In this document: piece after piece, positions 8,322-16,825 of the stretch
How positions within the stretch are numbered: the first letter of the stretch is position 1
Layout: every line of letters begins with the position of its first letter
Notes under the pieces: model-generated
The model's database searches: none
What the model was told of the DNA's origin: nothing
The model's input: the letters and a program-made list of their open reading frames with translations, nothing else
Origin: Ramlibacter sp.
GTDB taxonomy: Bacteria > Pseudomonadota > Gammaproteobacteria > Burkholderiales > Burkholderiaceae_C
Direction: 5' to 3'
Length of the DNA stretch: 64,000 bases
NCBI RefSeq assembly: GCF_028291745.1
Contig: NZ_JAQGNQ010000046.1
Coordinates: forward strand, 1-64,000
Made by a program: the position numbers and the translations under genes

Positions 8322-8570
8322 CTAACGGGTGCGCCCGGTGTCTGCGTCGATGACGATCTTGCGGATCTCGCCCTGCGCCGTGAGAACCGTGACGCGCCAA
8401 ACCACAGTGTTGTCCACGTGCAGCCCGCGCTCCACCGCGAGCACGCGGCCAGAAGCCACGCGCTGAGCAAGCGAGACCGCCTGATCGCGATCCACCCCCG
8501 CCCAGGCGGCCGGCATGAGGAACAGCAGTCCGAGAACGAGGGCGAAACTGGACAGGGTGATGCGCGGCAT
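8322..8570 (-). CDS. small secreted PepSY-domain protein
   Basis: 82 residues. Signal peptide at the N-terminus (LSSFALVLGLLFLMPAAWAG, cleavage after AWA) and then one PepSY domain: DRDQAVSLAQRVASGRVL, VVWRVTVLTAQGEI, ending IVIDADTGRTR. PepSY units bind or inhibit peptidases or sense periplasmic conditions. It stands alone here, convergent with the DLH gene and followed upstream by an MtfA-like peptidase gene on the same strand (178-base gap), an interesting but unproven pairing. Confidence 0.85.
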   Translation of the reverse strand: MPRITLSSFALVLGLLFLMPAAWAGVDRDQAVSLAQRVASGRVLAVERGLHVDNTVVWRVTVLTAQGEIRKIVIDADTGRTR

Positions 8571-8748
8571 GAGGGCTCTCTGGTTGATGTGCGTTCAAGA
8601 TAGCGCGCCATGCCTGAACGATCGATGAACGAGACCTTGGACCCAGTCCCGCTTCAACGGGAGATGCGCGGGCAGGGGGAGGGCTGACATCCAGGCCCAG
8701 GTCACCGCGGCTCTGCGCCGTCTGCAACCCGGCGTGCGCTCGGAATGC

Positions 8749-9579
8749 TTATCGCCGCTCTCCGAGAGCTCCGTGCCAGTTGGCCGGGTCCAGTCGGTAG
8801 TACCGACTCAATTCGGTGTACAGCGCAGGATGCACGTATCTCATCGCCTGCGGCAGCTCGAAGAACACCTCGGAGCACACGGCGAAGAATTCCGCGGGGC
8901 TGGTCGCGCCATAGTGCGACAGGAGCGTCTGTTCCCCGAGCGCCGTGTTGCGTTGGTGCTGTTCGAACTCGTGGCTCATGACGGCCGCCCATCGCTGGCG
9001 CTGCGATGGACTGGCGAAGGTGAACGGTGCGCCGTTGGCCCCTCCCTTGGCTTGGTCCAGCTGATGGGCGAATTCATGAACGACGAGGTTATGCCCCGGG
9101 CCGGCGGGTGCAAGCACGTCGGCCCAGGACAGTACGACCTGGCCGAGCGAAGACGATTCGCCACGCAGGACATGTGCATGTTGATGGACCACACCGTCGG
9201 TGCCCACTTGCGCCCGGCGGGCGACAAACTCGCCCGGGTACACGAGGATTTCGCGAAGCTGCGCATAGGCGCTCATTCCTCGCGCAAGAACGAGCAGGCC
9301 TGCATGGCCGGCGATGACGACCCGCATGTGCTCGGTCACTTCCAGGCCGGCGCAGCCGATGAATGGCTTGCAGGCGAGAAATTTCAGGACCAGATCTTCA
9401 TGGGAGTGGCGCAGCACCTCCGGCAGCACGGTGCACAGCGGGACGTGCTCGTGCAACCAGGCCCGCCATTGTTCGGGGAACTCCGTCTCCGGGGAAGCAA
9501 GGGGCAGCCAGCTGCGAGCGCGCTGACCGGCTCCGCGCAGGACGGATGACGCGAACGAAGACAGGTTGCTGGCGAACAC
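8749..9579 (-). CDS. MtfA-like zinc-dependent peptidase
   Basis: 276 residues. The gluzincin motif HEFAH (168-172) sits in the MtfA context NLVVHEFAHQLD, with a downstream AEFFAVCSEVFFE that supplies the third zinc ligand. N-terminal WRAWLHEHVPL and LREILVYPGEF also match. In enterobacteria MtfA is a cytosolic peptidase linked to glucose PTS control through Mlc; whether that role applies here is unknown because no Mlc or PTS gene is nearby. Length is normal for the family. Confidence 0.88.
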   Translation of the reverse strand: MFASNLSSFASSVLRGAGQRARSWLPLASPETEFPEQWRAWLHEHVPLCTVLPEVLRHSHEDLVLKFLACKPFIGCAGLEVTEHMRVVIAGHAGLLVLARGMSAYAQLREILVYPGEFVARRAQVGTDGVVHQHAHVLRGESSSLGQVVLSWADVLAPAGPGHNLVVHEFAHQLDQAKGGANGAPFTFASPSQRQRWAAVMSHEFEQHQRNTALGEQTLLSHYGATSPAEFFAVCSEVFFELPQAMRYVHPALYTELSRYYRLDPANWHGALGERR

Positions 9580-9744
9580 GACACCCCCAAGTACCTATGG
9601 CCGGTAGATGAGCTTGCGCGGCGCGATTTCAAGCGTCCCCGCCGGTCGCTGCCGATGACACCCGATGTCCACTCGGGCGCGGATCACCGGATCCCCGCGC
9701 AGAAGCCGCTGAGCTCGGTCAGCTTGCAGGAAAACTGGGCGCGC

Positions 9745-9793
9745 TTGACAGGCAAGCTTTTACTTGCCTATAGTCAGGCAAGTCACGACTTGC
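9745..9793 (+). promoter_or_regulatory. sigma-70 promoter with two embedded ArsR-type operators
   Basis: TTGACA (9745-9750) and TATAGT (9769-9774) are separated by 18 bases. The spacer itself is an inverted repeat, GGCAAG-N6-CTTGCC (9751-9768). A second near-perfect copy, GGCAAG-N6-CTTGCA, lies at 9777-9794 over the expected transcription start. The arrangement fits autorepression of the ArsR-SRPBCC-hydrolase operon by its ArsR product. Sequence features are direct; regulator binding is inferred. Confidence 0.75.
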
Positions 9794-9807
9794 ATATTAC
9801 GACCCGG

Positions 9808-10143
9808 ATGGCGAAGCACTCCCCCGACGACGACCTGCTGTTCAAGGCATTGGCCGACCCCAGCCGCCGCAAGTTGCTGGACCAGCTGCATGCGCACGAC
9901 GGCCAGACGCTCGGCCAGCTGTGCGAGCACCTGAACATGACCCGGCAAGGCGTGAGGCAACACCTCGATGTGCTGGAGGCGGCGAACCTCGTCGCAACCG
10001 TCCGCAGCGGCCGGGAAAAGCTGCACTTCTTCAACCCGGTGCCCCTGCAGGACGTCTACGAGCGCTGGATTGCCAAGTTCGAGAAACCGCGCCTGAAGGC
10101 GCTCGCCCACCTGAAACGCAAACTGGAGAAAAGCAATGATTAG
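9808..10143 (+). CDS. ArsR-family winged-helix regulator
   Basis: 111 residues from ATG 9808; longer starts would run through the promoter. Compact ArsR fold: LLFKALADPSRRKLLDQL, recognition region TLGQLCEHLNMTRQGVRQHLDVLEAANL, wing SGREKLHFFN. No metal-binding Cys-x-Cys is present, so it is the metal-independent type often paired with an SRPBCC protein. Its end overlaps the next start by eight bases, showing translational coupling. Twin operators upstream suggest autoregulation. Confidence 0.9.
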   Translation: MAKHSPDDDLLFKALADPSRRKLLDQLHAHDGQTLGQLCEHLNMTRQGVRQHLDVLEAANLVATVRSGREKLHFFNPVPLQDVYERWIAKFEKPRLKALAHLKRKLEKSND

Positions 10144-10597
10144 GTCGACCTTCGTCTATGTGACATACATCCGCACGACAGCCGAGCGGCTCTGGTCCGC
10201 GCTGACCGAAGACGCGGAGTTCATGAAGCAGTACTGGTTCGGCATGCATTGCGAAAGCGACTTCACCACCGGATCCCCTTGGAAGCTGGTGAACGATCGC
10301 GGCGAAGTGTGGGACGCCGGTGAGATCGTCGAAGCGGATCCGCCGCGGGGCCTGGTGATCCGCTGGGAACACCAGATGCGCCCTGAACTCAAGGCCGAAG
10401 GCGCGTCGCTGTGCAGGATCGAGCTGGTGCCCGCCGGACAGGCAGTGAGGCTCACGATCACGCACAGCGTCGAGCGCGAAGGATCGAAGCTGGTCGAAGC
10501 CGTGTCGGGCGGCTGGCCGAAGATCCTGTCGAACCTGAAGTCGCTGCTGGAGACGGGCACGATCGCCCTCGAAGAGCCGTACCGGAACAAGCAATGA
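10136..10597 (+). CDS. SRPBCC-family (AHSA1-type) ligand-binding protein
   Basis: 153 residues: FVYVTYIRTTAERLWSALTE at the start, KQYWFG, PPRGLVIRWEHQM and a C-terminal helix GGWPKILSNLKSLLETG typical of the Aha1/START-like domain with a hydrophobic cavity. Usually encoded next to ArsR regulators, as here. The ligand is unknown. Overlaps ArsR by eight bases and the next gene by ATGA, so the three are co-translated. Confidence 0.88.
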   Translation: MIRSTFVYVTYIRTTAERLWSALTEDAEFMKQYWFGMHCESDFTTGSPWKLVNDRGEVWDAGEIVEADPPRGLVIRWEHQMRPELKAEGASLCRIELVPAGQAVRLTITHSVEREGSKLVEAVSGGWPKILSNLKSLLETGTIALEEPYRNKQ

Positions 10598-11358
10598 ACA
10601 TCGCCCGCAGGTTGTTCGCAGCAGGGGTCGCACTGCTGGTCGCGGTGAGCCCCGCGGCGGTGCCATCGGCGCCGCCTGCGCGGCCGGTCAGCATCGTCCT
10701 TGTGCACGGCGTTCTGATTGACGGATCGAGCTGGCGCGGCGTGTACGACGTGCTCACCCGGCGCGGCTTCCGCGTGAGCGTGGTGCAGCAGCCGCTCACA
10801 GGCTTCAGCGACGACGTGGCCGCGACGAAGCGCGTGATCGACCAGCAGGAAGGCCCGGTCGTGCTCGTGGGTCATAGCTATGGCGGCGCGGTCATCACGG
10901 TGGCGGGCACCGACCCGAAGGTGAAGGCGCTGGTCTATGTGGCCGGGCTGCAGCCCGACGTTGGCGAGACCGCCGGGGAGGTCGCCCCGCCCAAGCCGGC
11001 CGCAGGCAAGCACCTGACCGCGAGCAACGACGGCTTCGTCTTCCTCCACCCTGCCCATTTTGCGCAAGACGTCGCGGCCGACCTGCCCAAGGCGCAGGCC
11101 GACTTCATGGCGCACGCACAGATGCCGGTGGCGGCCGCGGCCTTCAGGGTGAAGATGCCGGCCGCCGCCTGGCACGACAAACCCAGTTACGCCGTGATCG
11201 GCACGCAGGACCGCGCATTGGACATCGAGCGTGCGAAGTGGATGGCACAGCGTGCTGGCTCGAAAGTGACCTTCGTCAATGCGAGCCACGCCGTGCTCAT
11301 CTCGCAGCCGCGCATCGTTGCAGGCGTCATCGAAACCGCCGCGCGATCCGTCCACTGA
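10594..11358 (+). CDS. exported alpha/beta hydrolase
   Basis: 254 residues. Begins with a signal peptide (RLFAAGVALLVAVSPAAV). Catalytic features: oxyanion LVHGVLIDGSSW, nucleophile Ser95 in GHSYGG, acid in GTQDRALD and His in NASHAVLIS. This matches the EstC/salicylate-esterase-like branch of the fold that has a short cap. ATG overlaps the SRPBCC stop. Likely regulated together with ArsR; substrate unknown. Confidence 0.87.
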   Translation: MNIARRLFAAGVALLVAVSPAAVPSAPPARPVSIVLVHGVLIDGSSWRGVYDVLTRRGFRVSVVQQPLTGFSDDVAATKRVIDQQEGPVVLVGHSYGGAVITVAGTDPKVKALVYVAGLQPDVGETAGEVAPPKPAAGKHLTASNDGFVFLHPAHFAQDVAADLPKAQADFMAHAQMPVAAAAFRVKMPAAAWHDKPSYAVIGTQDRALDIERAKWMAQRAGSKVTFVNASHAVLISQPRIVAGVIETAARSVH

Positions 11359-11496
11359 CCTTCACCTGGGGCGACTCGCGCCGATCGGTCCATCCGCTAC
11401 CCGACTCGTCGACTTGCGCTACGAAGGCAGCGATCAGTCGATCCGCGCCGAGGCCACCTGAGAAGTCCCACTGACGCAATCGCACACTGGGGATGA

Positions 11497-12096
11497 TCAG
11501 GCAGTCGCCGCGCGCCGCGCGGCTTCGATTTCTTCGGTTCCTGCCACGCGGGGTGCCGCGACCGGCTCGCCGCTCGCGGAGAACAGGGGCGTCGACTTGT
11601 ACGCGCCGGTCAGGCGCATCCCGGTCAGGCGCATGACCATGCGCAGGAAGTGCAGCTTGCCGGGAAGCGCCGTGTCCGCCGGTACCGCTCCGTGCGCGCT
11701 CTTCGTGTAAATGCGAATCTCGACCTGCGGAAACGACCGCTCCAGCGGATCGGGCTGGCGCAGGCAGGTGTGCACCAAACCGACATAAGGCAGCTTCCAG
11801 TCGCGTGGCGTGTTGGCCACCGGCGTGTCGCAGCAGGCAGCGTACCAGCGTAGCAGCCCGCGGGGCGACAGCGAGACGCAGGCGAGGTGCTCGCGTCCGG
11901 CGGTAATCGCAAGGTTGCTCGCGGGAGTGGCGATCACGTCCGTGCCGCCGGCGGCATCGAGCACCTGGTCGGCACGCCGCAGCAGGTGCGCATACGTCTG
12001 ACAGTCGCGGCAATAGCAAACAGCGCGCATGGCGCGCCGCGGCTGCACGATCTCGCCACGGACTTGGCCGCAGGTGCACTGGATGCGGTGAGTCAT
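11497..12096 (-). CDS. DUF6151/GFA-like zinc protein
   Basis: 199 residues. Contains a GFA-like zinc framework: CTCGQVRGE at the N-terminus, CYCRDCQTYAHLL, and RWYAACCDTPVANT. GFA proteins include glutathione-dependent formaldehyde-activating enzyme, but this branch (DUF6151) has no proven activity. A C-terminal MRLTGMRLTGAYKSTPLF segment is typical of the family. Convergent with the ArsR operon; no operon partner visible. Confidence 0.82.
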   Translation of the reverse strand: MTHRIQCTCGQVRGEIVQPRRAMRAVCYCRDCQTYAHLLRRADQVLDAAGGTDVIATPASNLAITAGREHLACVSLSPRGLLRWYAACCDTPVANTPRDWKLPYVGLVHTCLRQPDPLERSFPQVEIRIYTKSAHGAVPADTALPGKLHFLRMVMRLTGMRLTGAYKSTPLFSASGEPVAAPRVAGTEEIEAARRAATA

Positions 12097-12432
12097 GGAC
12101 GCATTGTGCTTCGCCCCGGTGGATTGCGCGCGGTTGGAGCGTCGGCGTCGTTAGCCTCCGATGCTCCGACTTGCAGTCGGCCACCGTTCCCCGCCGAAGT
12201 GCCGCAGGAAGTGGTCGTCGCCGCATCCACCGCCGCCGGTACGAAACAAGCGGAAGCTGCCAAGGCGTTCCATGCAGGCCCTGCAGGTGCCGACCAGTGC
12301 AGGCCTGCACGTTAAGACACGTCGACGACGTGGTTTCCGCCGGTGGCTGCAGGGCAGCAGCATACTTGCGGCGCAACCAAGCCCCGCCGCACCCAACGCC
12401 CTGGATGTGCAAGCCGATAAGGAGACCTCGCG
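12097..12432. other. 336-base intergenic region upstream of the monooxygenase operon
   Basis: No convincing coding frame. It holds the paired palindromic motifs at 12273-12310 and an AAGGAG ribosome site just before 12433, and should include the divergent promoters of the DUF6151 gene and the monooxygenase operon. No regulator gene lies beside it. Confidence 0.5.
12273..12310. promoter_or_regulatory. paired palindromic motifs, candidate operator
   Basis: GTGCAGGCCTGCAC at 12297-12310 is a perfect 14-base palindrome. A related imperfect copy, TGCAGGCCCTGCAG, lies 25 bases upstream (12273-12286). They sit about 125 bases before the monooxygenase start. No cognate regulator is identifiable in the neighbourhood. 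Confidence 0.35.
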
Positions 12433-14223
12433 ATGACGACTCCCACGACGCAAGCCCAATCATGGCTGGACACCTTTGGCGAGGCACTCGCCCGCGGCGA
12501 CGCCACCGCCGCTGCCGCCCTGTTCGAGGAAGACTGCTACTGGCGCGACCTCGTGTCCTTCACCTGGAACATCAAGACCGCCGAGGGTCGCGAAGCCGTG
12601 CGTGGCATGCTCGAGGCGACCCTTGCTGCGACCCGGCCATGGCACTGGCGCGTCGAAGGGGAGGCGAGCGAGGCCGGCGGCGTGACCGAAGCGTGGTTCA
12701 CCTTCGAGACCGCCGTGGCGCGCGGCAAGGGCCTGCTGCGGCTGAAAGGCGATCGCTGCTGGACGCTGCTCACGACCATGGTCGAGTTGAAGGGTTTCGA
12801 GGAACCGCGCGGCGCCGCGCGAGAGCGAGGCGTCGAGCACGGCGGGCAGCCAGGCCGCAAGAGCTGGGCGGAGCTGCGCGCGCAGGAGGCGGCCGAGCTC
12901 GGGTTCACGAAGCAACCTTACGTCCTGATCGTCGGGGGCGGCCAGGGCGGCATTGCGCTCGGGGCGAGGCTGCGTCGCCTCGGTGTGCCGGCGATCATCG
13001 TCGAGAAGAATGCCCGGCCGGGCGACAGCTGGCGCAATCGCTACAAGAGCCTGTGCCTGCACGATCCGGTCTGGTACGACCACCTGCCGTACCTCCCCTT
13101 CCCGGACCACTGGCCGGTGTTCAGCCCGAAGGACAAGATCGGCGACTGGCTCGAGATGTATACCCGCGTCATGGAGCTGAATTACTGGGGCTCCACCACC
13201 TGCAACAAGGCGAGGTACGACGAGGCGGCCGGCGAGTGGGTCGTCGAAGTCGAGCGCGACGGTGTGCCCGTGACCCTGCGGCCGAAGCAGCTGGTGTTCG
13301 CGACCGGCATGTCGGCGGTGGCGAACCTGCCGAAATTCGCGGGCGCCGAGAGCTTCCTTGGCGAGCAGCACCATTCCAGCCAGCACCCGGGCCCCGAAGG
13401 CTGCGCCGGCAAGAAGGTGGTCGTGATCGGCTCGAACAACTCGGCGCACGACATCTGCGCCGCCTTGTGGGAGCACGGTGTCGACGTGACCATGGTGCAG
13501 CGCTCGTCCACGCACGTCATGAAGAGCGCCACGTTGATGGAGCTGGCCCTCGGCGGCCTGTACAGCGAGCAGGCGGTGGCCAATGGGATCGATCACCACA
13601 AGGCCGACCTGATCTTCGCGTCGGTGCCTTACAAGATCATGCCGGCCTTGCAGGTCCCGGTGTACGAGGAGGCGAAAAGGCGCGACGCGGACTTCTACGA
13701 CCGATTGGAGAAGGCTGGATTCATGCTTGATTTCGGCGAGGACGGCTCCGGCCTGTTCATGAAATACCTGCGCCGCGGCTCCGGCTACTACATCGACGTG
13801 GGGGCGTCGGAGCTGGTCGCCAACGGCAGCGTCAAGCTCAAGAGCGGCGTCAAGGTGGAGCGCATCAACGCGCATTCGATCACCCTGGACGATGGCACCG
13901 AGTTGCCGGCCGACGTGATCGTCTACGCGACCGGATATGCCTCGATGAACGGCTGGGTGGCGCAGATCGTCGACCAGGAAACGGCCGACAAGGTCGGCAA
14001 GTGCTGGGGGCTCGGCTCAGGGACGGCCAAGGATCCGGGCCCGTGGGAGGGTGAGCTGCGCAACATGTGGAAGCCGACGCAGCAGCCCGATCTGTGGTTC
14101 CACGGCGGCAACCTGCACCAGTCCCGTCACTACTCGCAGTTCCTTTCGCTGCAGTTGAAGGCGCGCTACGAGGGCTTGCCGACGCCGGTCTACGGGCTCG
14201 CGCCGTCGTACCACCCGAGCTGA
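12433..14223 (+). CDS. flavin-containing monooxygenase with N-terminal NTF2/SnoaL-like domain
   Basis: 596 residues, two domains. Residues about 10-125 are an NTF2-like fold (LARGDATAAAALFEEDCYWRDL, VEGEASEAGGVTEAWFTF). Then a class B monooxygenase: FAD motif GGGQGG (168-173), EKNARPGDSWRNRY, PVWYDHLPYLPFP, NADPH motif VIGSNNSAHD, and the ATGYASM element near the end. Such enzymes insert oxygen into ketones or heteroatoms with NADPH. It is first in an operon with an SDR and a formamidase-like gene, suggesting oxidation, dehydrogenation and amide cleavage of one substrate. Confidence 0.9.
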   Translation: MTTPTTQAQSWLDTFGEALARGDATAAAALFEEDCYWRDLVSFTWNIKTAEGREAVRGMLEATLAATRPWHWRVEGEASEAGGVTEAWFTFETAVARGKGLLRLKGDRCWTLLTTMVELKGFEEPRGAARERGVEHGGQPGRKSWAELRAQEAAELGFTKQPYVLIVGGGQGGIALGARLRRLGVPAIIVEKNARPGDSWRNRYKSLCLHDPVWYDHLPYLPFPDHWPVFSPKDKIGDWLEMYTRVMELNYWGSTTCNKARYDEAAGEWVVEVERDGVPVTLRPKQLVFATGMSAVANLPKFAGAESFLGEQHHSSQHPGPEGCAGKKVVVIGSNNSAHDICAALWEHGVDVTMVQRSSTHVMKSATLMELALGGLYSEQAVANGIDHHKADLIFASVPYKIMPALQVPVYEEAKRRDADFYDRLEKAGFMLDFGEDGSGLFMKYLRRGSGYYIDVGASELVANGSVKLKSGVKVERINAHSITLDDGTELPADVIVYATGYASMNGWVAQIVDQETADKVGKCWGLGSGTAKDPGPWEGELRNMWKPTQQPDLWFHGGNLHQSRHYSQFLSLQLKARYEGLPTPVYGLAPSYHPS

Positions 14224-14291
14224 TGTGGGAAGCCGCGCAGGCGGAACACCGGGACAGCGCGGGAGATGGGCAATGAGCAAGGAGACACGCC

Positions 14292-15047
14292 ATGGACCTC
14301 GGACTCAAAGGCAAGCGGGCACTCGTCACCGGCGGCACCAAGGGCATCGGTCGAGCCATCGCCGATACCTTTGCCGATGAAGGTGCCGGCGTGTCGATCT
14401 GCGCGCGCAACCATGGCGACATCGAGGTCGCGGTGGCCGCGCTGAAGAAGAAGGGTGTGCCGGCGTTCGGTCGCGCGGTCGACGTCACTGACGCCAACCT
14501 CTTGAACAGCTGGATCACCGCCAGTGCCGAGGCGCTGGGCGGCATCGACGTGCTGGTGTGCAACGTCAGCGCCCTGGCCGTCGGCGACTCGCCCGACACC
14601 TGGGCGAAGTCGTTCACCACCGACATGATGCATGCGGTCCATGCAGTCGCCGCCGCGGTGCCTTTCCTCGAGAAGTCGGACAGCGGAGCTATCGTGCTCA
14701 TCTCCAGCGTCTCGGGTTTCGAGGTCGACTTCGCCGCGGGCTCGTATGGCGCCACCAAGGCGGCGCTGATCCACTACGCCAAGGGCCTGAGCCGCAAGCT
14801 CGTCGGCCAGGGCATCCGCGTCAACTGCGTGTCGCCTGGCAACACGTACTTCGAAGGCGGCATCTGGCAGAACATCGAGAAGAACATGCCCGACCTGTAC
14901 GCGTCGACGCTCGCGGTCAACCCGACGCACAGGTTCGGCACCGCGCAGGAGGTGGCCAACGGCGTCGTGTTCATCGCCAGCCCGGCCGCGAGCCGCATCT
15001 CCGGCGCCAACCTGGTGATCGATGGCGCGCTCACCACCGCCGTGTGA
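14292..15047 (+). CDS. SDR-family oxidoreductase
   Basis: 251 residues. Classical short-chain dehydrogenase: cofactor motif TGGTKGIGRAI, NVSA in the NNAG position, catalytic Ser in ISSVSG and YGATKAALIHYAKG with Tyr/Lys, ending NLVIDGALTTAV. The basic residues after the glycine motif suggest no firm cofactor preference. Lies 68 bases after the monooxygenase and 11 before the formamidase-like gene, with AAGGAG-type sites, so co-transcribed. Confidence 0.9.
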   Translation: MDLGLKGKRALVTGGTKGIGRAIADTFADEGAGVSICARNHGDIEVAVAALKKKGVPAFGRAVDVTDANLLNSWITASAEALGGIDVLVCNVSALAVGDSPDTWAKSFTTDMMHAVHAVAAAVPFLEKSDSGAIVLISSVSGFEVDFAAGSYGATKAALIHYAKGLSRKLVGQGIRVNCVSPGNTYFEGGIWQNIEKNMPDLYASTLAVNPTHRFGTAQEVANGVVFIASPAASRISGANLVIDGALTTAV

Positions 15048-15058
15048 AGGAGCTAGCC

Positions 15059-16000
15059 ATGCATGCACTGGCCGACCACACGATCCACAAGAACCACACC
15101 CATCACGGCTGGGACAACGCATTCACGCCCTGCCTGCATATCGCGCCGGGCGAGACCATCGAGTTCCAGACGGTCGATGCGTCATCCGGGCAGCTGACGC
15201 GCGAGTCGACCGCGGCGGATCTCGAGCGGCTCGACCTCGCGCGCGTCAACCCGGTCACCGGCCCCGTCTACATCGAAGGCGCCGAGCCGGGCGATGCGCT
15301 GAAGGTGACCGTGCTGTCGCTTCGGCCTTCGGGCTGGGGCTGGACCGGCAACATCCCCGGTTTCGGGCTGCTGACCGACCAGTTCCCGAATGCCCGCCTG
15401 CACCACTGGAACTACGATCCTGGCCTCGCGCCGGCGATGTACGGGCCCGGCGGCTGCGTGCCGCTGCGGCCGTTCACCGGCACGATCGGCGTCGCGCCCG
15501 CCGCTCCCGGGCTGCACAGCATCATCCCGCCCCGCAACGTGGGCGGCAACATGGATGCACGCGACATCGCCGAGGGCACCGAGCTGTACTTGCCGATCGA
15601 GGTGCAGGGCGCGCTGTTCTCGGTCGGCGACACGCATGCGGCACAAGGCGACGGCGAGGTCTGCGGCACCGCGATCGAAAGCCCGATCGACGTCGTCCTG
15701 AAGTTCGATCTGGTGAAGGGCGCGCGGCTGCGCATGCCCCGGTACGTGGTGCCCGGTCCGGTGACGAACCACTTCGACCGCAGGGGCTACGAGGTGACGA
15801 CTGGCATCGGCCCGGACCTGATGCAGGGCGCCCGGGTGGCCGTGTCCGAGATGGTTGAGCTGCTCAGCCAGCGGTACGGCTACGAGCCCGTCGACGCGTA
15901 CATGCTATGCAGCGTCTGCGCCGACCTTCGCATCAGCTCCATCGTCGATGTGCCCAACTGGGTTGTGTCGTACTACTTTCCGCGGGTGGTGATCGATTGA
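15059..16000 (+). CDS. acetamidase/formamidase family protein
   Basis: 313 residues from ATG 15059 (AAGGAG upstream). FmdA/AmdA fold: HHGWDNAFTPCLHIAPGETIEF, NPVTGPVYIEGAEPGDALKVTV, GDTHAAQGDGEVCGTAIE and the C-terminal YMLCSVCADLRIS. These enzymes hydrolyse formamide or short aliphatic amides, releasing ammonia. Placement behind a monooxygenase and an SDR suggests it removes an amide product of an oxidised N-containing compound, though that is inference. Confidence 0.9.
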   Translation: MHALADHTIHKNHTHHGWDNAFTPCLHIAPGETIEFQTVDASSGQLTRESTAADLERLDLARVNPVTGPVYIEGAEPGDALKVTVLSLRPSGWGWTGNIPGFGLLTDQFPNARLHHWNYDPGLAPAMYGPGGCVPLRPFTGTIGVAPAAPGLHSIIPPRNVGGNMDARDIAEGTELYLPIEVQGALFSVGDTHAAQGDGEVCGTAIESPIDVVLKFDLVKGARLRMPRYVVPGPVTNHFDRRGYEVTTGIGPDLMQGARVAVSEMVELLSQRYGYEPVDAYMLCSVCADLRISSIVDVPNWVVSYYFPRVVID

Positions 16001-16357
16001 CGAATCGCTGTCAGTCCTGGGATGGATGCCTCCACACGTGAGCGCACGTCTCGTGGTCACGTCCGGTGCACCCTGACCGTCCCAAGCCGGTTTCAGGCCG
16101 GAAGCGGTCGCGACCCCACCGAACAGTGCGACGGTAAATCGCATCGCTGTGCATCGCATCGGCCACGACGGCATCGACGCGTGTGCCGGGAATGCGCGCG
16201 CCCTTCCTGCGGCTTTGGAAGCGTGCGCGCAGCGACGCGCGCGCGACGTCTCAAGGTGCAGCCGACTGTCGCGCCGCCCGGCGACCGGGTCGACTCCCGC
16301 GGCGCAGCGATCGATCCGAGCAGCGGTGCGGCAGGACCTCGCTCGTCGAACGGCCGC
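16001..16357. other. 357-base region, nothing recognised
   Basis: Between the formamidase-like gene and a convergent small lipoprotein gene. No conserved frame, repeat or clear terminator was found. Base composition is like the surroundings. Confidence 0.45.
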
Positions 16358-16531
16358 TTACTGGCTCGGACCGCCGTGCAATGCACAGCGGCTGTTCGGG
16401 GGCAGCGCCGTTCCGTCGGCGCAGACCGTGCCGACTGCCGGGCCCGCACCCATCTCCGTCGCGCCGTACGAGGAACAGGCGCTGCACAGGGCGGAGACCG
16501 CGAGCAAGGCGAGAGAAAGCAGCATCTTCAT
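16358..16531 (-). CDS. small putative lipoprotein (57 aa)
   Basis: Too short for most gene callers, but the ATG at 16531 follows an AGGAG site and the product has a proper export signal: MKMLLSLALLAVSALCSAC, with a Cys at residue 19 after LCSA, near a lipobox. The mature part has four features in 38 residues: small residues, Cys37, PPNSRC and a stop at 16358-16360. Likely a membrane-anchored periplasmic peptide; function unknown. Isolated, convergent with the formamidase operon. Confidence 0.65.
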   Translation of the reverse strand: MKMLLSLALLAVSALCSACSSYGATEMGAGPAVGTVCADGTALPPNSRCALHGGPSQ

Positions 16532-16656
16532 CGAGAGCTCCTGGTTCGGGTTGTTGAGTGCCCCAGCTTAGGAGACCGAACGCGCGCGAAAGCCAGCGTT
16601 CCGGTCGACTGCCTGTAGGAAGATCCGAAGATGGGCAGCCAGGATGCCGCTCGAGA

Positions 16657-16806
16657 TCAGCGCTCGGACATGCGCGAAATTCTCCAGCAGTGTTTCGGTG
16701 AGAAGTCCGGTCCGGAGCGGGACGATCGTCCGCTCCTGGCCGCAAGCAGCCTCCAGACCAGGGTGGCGGCGCGCGAGAACGGGTGGTGATAGAGCGTGAT
16801 GGACAT
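16657..16806 (-). pseudogene. glutathione S-transferase N-terminal fragment
   Basis: From the ATG at 16806 the product starts MSITLYHHPFSRAATLVWRLL, a good match to the thioredoxin-like N-terminus of GSTs (MSxxLYYHPFSRAxxVxWML). After about 21 residues the similarity is lost and the frame ends at 16657 after 49 residues; normal GSTs are about 200 residues. This is best read as a remnant left by deletion or rearrangement. It lies directly upstream of nothing conserved and next to the aldo/keto reductase gene. Confidence 0.65.
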
Positions 16807-16825
16807 GGCCGGTGGCCTCCCTGCC

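Noticed and set aside
11359-11496. Possible small gene between the hydrolase and DUF6151 genes
   Set aside because: Open frames here have no start with a ribosome site and no recognised pattern.
12171-13730. 519-codon plus-strand frame over the monooxygenase
   Set aside because: Arg-rich frame-shift shadow; the real monooxygenase frame has FAD motifs.
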